DNA from: Streptobacillus canis
GTDB lineage: Bacteria; Fusobacteriota; Fusobacteriia; Fusobacteriales; Leptotrichiaceae
NCBI RefSeq assembly: GCF_009733925.1
Contig: NZ_WOEI01000040.1
Span: 1-8,070 of the forward strand
Reading direction: 5' to 3'
Length of the DNA: 8,070 bases
Positions 5,603 through 8,070 of the stretch are shown in pieces. Position 1 is the stretch's first letter. Each line of letters opens with the position of its first letter. The position numbers were made by a program, and so were the translations under genes. A model generated the notes under the pieces. The model did not search any database, was not told the origin of the DNA, and saw nothing but the letters and a program-made list of their open reading frames with translations.

Positions 5603-7176
5603 ATGTATCTAGAAAAATTTAAATCAGGAAACAAAATATATTTGTATAAAACTACTTCTATTTCTAATAATGAAAAGATTAGAATTCCTTTAGGAGAACT
5701 TAATAAATTAAAAGAAAAACTTAAAGATGTTACAGATGATCCAATTAAATATTTTGAAAATCTTTTTAAAGAAGAAAGAGATGCTAATTCTTTTGAAGAA
5801 ATTACTACTACTTTTATTAATAGACCAATTTTCGATAACTTAATTGATAATATAGACTCATATTCAGATGAATCTAAAAACTTAGGTTGTATCTTCCTTT
5901 AAATAAGGTTCTTCAACTTGAAATATTTTCTAGAGTCATTGATCCTGCTTCTAAATTTTATGATTTTAAAAATAAAGAAAACTTTACTGAAAACTTTAAT
6001 ATATCTAAAGATGATATATATAATAGTTTAGATATATTATACAAATACAAAAATAATTTTATTGAATCTATTAGAGATAATATTAAAAGTTTAATTAACA
6101 TAAGTAAAGAAAGACTTCATACCGATGGTTCTAACATATATGTATAGATGAAGTGGATGAAAATAATAATAAAGTACAAAAATCATTACTACAATATGGA
6201 TATAGTAAAGAAAATAAGAAACTACCTATTGCTCAATTCATGTATGTTACTGATGCTAATGGTTTACCTCTTAACTTTAAAGCTTATGAAGGTTCTAAAC
6301 CTGATGTATCTCTTTACAATGATTTCATTAATGAAACAAAGAAGATATACAATATTAAAAATAGCATATTAGTTGCTGATGCTGGATTTGTATCCAATGA
6401 TAATATTGTTAAGACTATAGTTTCTGGTATGCATTACATATTTAAAGAATCTATGTTAAGGCTTAATAGAAGTGTATATAATTCATTTAAGAGTAATATA
6501 TTATCTATGGTTGATGAACTTAAAAAAGAGAATCCTGACTTTAAAGGCTTTTACAAGAGTTTTAATATAGAAGTTCTTAGAAAAGTTACAGATATACATG
6601 GTAAGGTAAGAAGAGTTAATGTTACTCAAAAATATATATTTGTTTATTCAAAAAAACAAGATGAAAGATTATCTAGTTTAAGAATTAATGAACTTAAGAG
6701 AGTTGATGAACTAATAAATGATAAAAAGAAACTTGAAAAATATGAAGAAATTTCTGGATTTTCATTAATAATTACAGATTTAATAGATATGGATGATAAA
6801 GAAATAATAAAGGCATATAGAAATCAATATTTAGTTGAAGATGCATTTAAGAATCTTAAGAGTAGTTTTAGTATTAGACCTGTATTTTTAAAGAAAGAAG
6901 CAAGAATAAAGTCACATATGTTAATATGTTTCTTTCCTCTTCTTTTTACAAAGATTATATATTTAAAACTAAATAAAGAATATTCTATATCAAAGATACA
7001 AGAATGTATTCAAAAATTAAGATTATCTGATTGTCAAGGTAATAACTATAAAGATAATATACTTACTAAAAAAAATAACTGACATACTAGAAATAAAATT
7101 AAATAATAAATATATAAAAGGTGATGAAATTAGAAAAATATTTGGAAAACTAAAAAAAGATAAAGTTTGTCCATAA
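5603..7176 (+). pseudogene. IS1634-family DDE transposase, at least three frameshifts
   Basis: ATG 5603 follows AAAGAGG (5588-5594) by 8 bases. Four consecutive frames together make one IS1634-type (IS4-superfamily) transposase. The first covers 5603 to about 5885. The second, from about 5887 to 6144, carries LQLEIFSRVIDPASKF and HTDGSNIY, with the first catalytic Asp at 6124. The third, about 6147-7073, has LVADAGFVSNDNI (second Asp, 6378) and YLVEDAFKNLKS (Glu, 6837). The last, about 7075-7176, supplies a natural-looking C-terminus. The break at 6142-6150 is explained by one lost base and that at 7068-7075 by one extra A in an A8 run. The first, at about 5885-5902, may also hide a small deletion, since the spacing to the RVIDPASKF motif is short. 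The catalytic triad survives in pieces, but no full protein can be made without repeated frameshifting. Confidence 0.88.
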
Positions 7177-7206
7177 AAGAAGAACACTTTTTTACAAAAA
7201 AATAAG

Positions 7207-7297
7207 CTCTCAAACCCTCTATTTTAGAGGATTGGGAACGAGAGTATTGAAATAAGTCTGTAAATTCATTCAAACTTACTTTTATTTCAAAGACTCT
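7207..7297. repeat. Overlapping inverted repeats with alternative pairings
   Basis: CCTCTA (7216-7221) pairs with TAGAGG (7225-7230) over a TTT loop, and CTCTC (7207-7211) with GAGAG (7240-7244) outside it. Separately TTGAAATAA (7247-7255) pairs with TTATTTCAA (7282-7290), flanked by AGAGT (7241-7245) with ACTCT (7293-7297). The AGAG at 7241-7244 is needed by both folds, so they exclude each other. No gene is seen from 7177 to 7411. Confidence 0.5.
7208..7215. repeat. Right copy of candidate target-site duplication (TCTCAAAC)
   Basis: Matches 5498-5505 exactly and sits just outside the AGC end of the IS1634-like element. Confidence 0.4.
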
Positions 7298-7359
7298 TAT
7301 GATATTTAATTTGTAAATAACTTAATATATTATAACTGTATTTTACAGCGTGTCAATAC

Positions 7360-7391
7360 AGAGGGTAAGGTTTTTTTTAACCAAGCCCTCT
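7360..7391. terminator. Strong hairpin downstream of the IS256-type transposase
   Basis: AGAGGG (7360-7365) pairs with CCCTCT (7386-7391), then GGTT (7369-7372) pairs with AACC (7379-7382), separated by a 3x3 internal loop and closed by T6. It begins 21 bases beyond the transposase stop. Neither strand has a long T run after the stem, so it may be part of the IS end that blocks incoming transcription rather than a classical terminator. Confidence 0.45.
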
Positions 7392-7411
7392 TAATTTATT
7401 GATAAATTTCT

Positions 7412-8070
7412 TTAAATTTCTATACTTTCTCTTCCAAAATTAATGATTAACTCCATATAAATTTGGCCCCAATTTCTAATTGGTTGACTCCATTTTTTAG
7501 TAATAATTTCTGTAGCTAAATAAAGTGATTTAAATAATGATGTCTTACTTGGAAACACTACTCTTCCTTTATTTATTCTCTTATATGAAGAATTCAAAGA
7601 CTCTATTGAATTCGTTGTATAAACTATCTTTCTTAATTCTTCTCCATATGAAAACATAGGAGAAATATTTTCCCAATTATCATACCATCTATCCATACAT
7701 CCTTTATAAACTCTATTCCATTTTTCAGCCACTATATCTAATTGCATCTTAGCTTCTTCTTCTGTATTAGATGTGTAAATTAATTTAAGATCTTTCATAA
7801 AATCTTTTTTGTGTTTATATGATACAAATCTAAGAGTATTTCTTATTTGATGAATTATACATCCTTGCCAGTCTGTTTGTGGATATACTGCTGTTATTGC
7901 TTCTTTTATTCCTGTTAGTCTATCTGAACATAGAATAAGGATGTCTTTTACTCCTCTTGCTTTTAATGAACTAAGTACTGATAACCAAAGTTTTGAATTT
8001 TCAGCATCCCCTATCTCAATTGATAATACATCCTTTTTTCCATTAATATCTATACCTAATATTACATATG
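7412..8070 (-). CDS. IS256-family (mutator type) transposase, C-terminal 218 residues (5' end outside window)
   Basis: The minus-strand frame is open from the window edge (first full codon 8068-8066) to TAA at 7414-7412. A start at the internal ATG 7798 would be wrong, because clear family sequence lies upstream of it. Seen in order: YVILGIDINGKKDVLSI; ILILCSDRLTGIKEAI with the second catalytic Asp (fragment residue 49); WQGCIIHQIRNTL with the C-x2-H pair (70 and 73); YTTNSIESLNSSYKRINK with the catalytic Glu (156); and KKWSQPIRNWGQIYMEL near the normal end. The first catalytic Asp lies outside the window. The residue after Asp49 is Arg where Gly is usual, which may lower activity. No frameshift is seen in the visible part. 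It is convergent with the IS1634-like gene. Confidence 0.92.
   Translation of the reverse strand, partial: YVILGIDINGKKDVLSIEIGDAENSKLWLSVLSSLKARGVKDILILCSDRLTGIKEAITAVYPQTDWQGCIIHQIRNTLRFVSYKHKKDFMKDLKLIYTSNTEEEAKMQLDIVAEKWNRVYKGCMDRWYDNWENISPMFSYGEELRKIVYTTNSIESLNSSYKRINKGRVVFPSKTSLFKSLYLATEIITKKWSQPIRNWGQIYMELIINFGRESIEI

Larger units (their letters stand above)
5506..7207 (+). mobile_element. IS1634-like insertion sequence, degenerate
   Basis: The limits are inferred from TCTCAAAC on both sides. Inside the repeats the two ends begin GCTGATAAATATTAG (left) and, read inward on the other strand, GCTTATTTTTTTGTA (right), a weak terminal match that both sides then follow with AGTGTT at different offsets. 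The length of 1702 bases suits the IS1634 family. The content is a promoter and one broken transposase gene. Confidence 0.5.

Noticed and set aside
6148..6372. Plus-strand open frame of 74 codons inside the IS1634-like gene
   Set aside because: It is the wrong frame of the transposase; the other frame carries the family motifs (YGYSKENKKLPIAQF and on).
7231..7290. CRISPR repeat or tracrRNA-like look of ATTGGGAACGAGAG and the following bases
   Set aside because: There is no second copy, no regular spacing and no cas gene; the inverted repeats explain the pattern.

Overview
The window is strongly AT-rich, with adenine/thymine-ending codons and near-perfect Shine-Dalgarno sequences (for example AAAGGAGGT before the methyltransferase). 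This points to a low-GC Gram-positive bacterium, most likely a Clostridia-type anaerobe. No housekeeping gene is present, so neither the species nor chromosome versus plasmid can be decided. The whole window is accessory DNA.

Layout: (1) 1-257, the C-terminal end of an IS21 helper ATPase (IstB), cut by the window edge. (2) 313-483, the 3' remnant of an IS91-like transposase. (3) 601-638, a rho-independent terminator facing the next operon. (4) 716-3861, minus strand, a two-gene operon and the main cargo: a 620-residue protein with a GHKL (MORC/MutL-like) ATPase and a C-terminal PD-(D/E)XK nuclease, followed by a complete C5-cytosine DNA methyltransferase. (5) About 3926-5400, an IS110-family element with a candidate bridge RNA in its left end and a transposase broken by one in-frame stop. 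(6) 5401-5505, a short AT-rich spacer that may be the old upstream region of the operon. (7) About 5506-7207, an IS1634-like element with a multiply frameshifted DDE transposase. (8) 7207-7411, a non-coding stretch full of inverted repeats. (9) 7412-8070, the C-terminal part of an IS256-family transposase, running off the right edge.

The operon looks like a restriction-modification or anti-phage system: the methyltransferase would mark self DNA and the ATPase-nuclease would act on unmarked DNA. This matches the class described by Iyer, Abhiman and Aravind (MutL homologs in restriction-modification systems and the origin of eukaryotic MORC ATPases, Biology Direct 2008). Both genes appear intact, whereas the IS110 and IS1634-like transposases and the IS91 remnant are broken, so the system may be under selection.

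The non-coding signals are the most unusual part. A perfect 7-bp hairpin lies between a strong ribosome binding site and the ATPase start codon, which are otherwise too far apart. A consensus-like promoter sits exactly where a structured RNA begins upstream of the IS110 transposase. An extended -10 element beyond the IS110 right end may be the operon's former promoter, displaced by the insertion.
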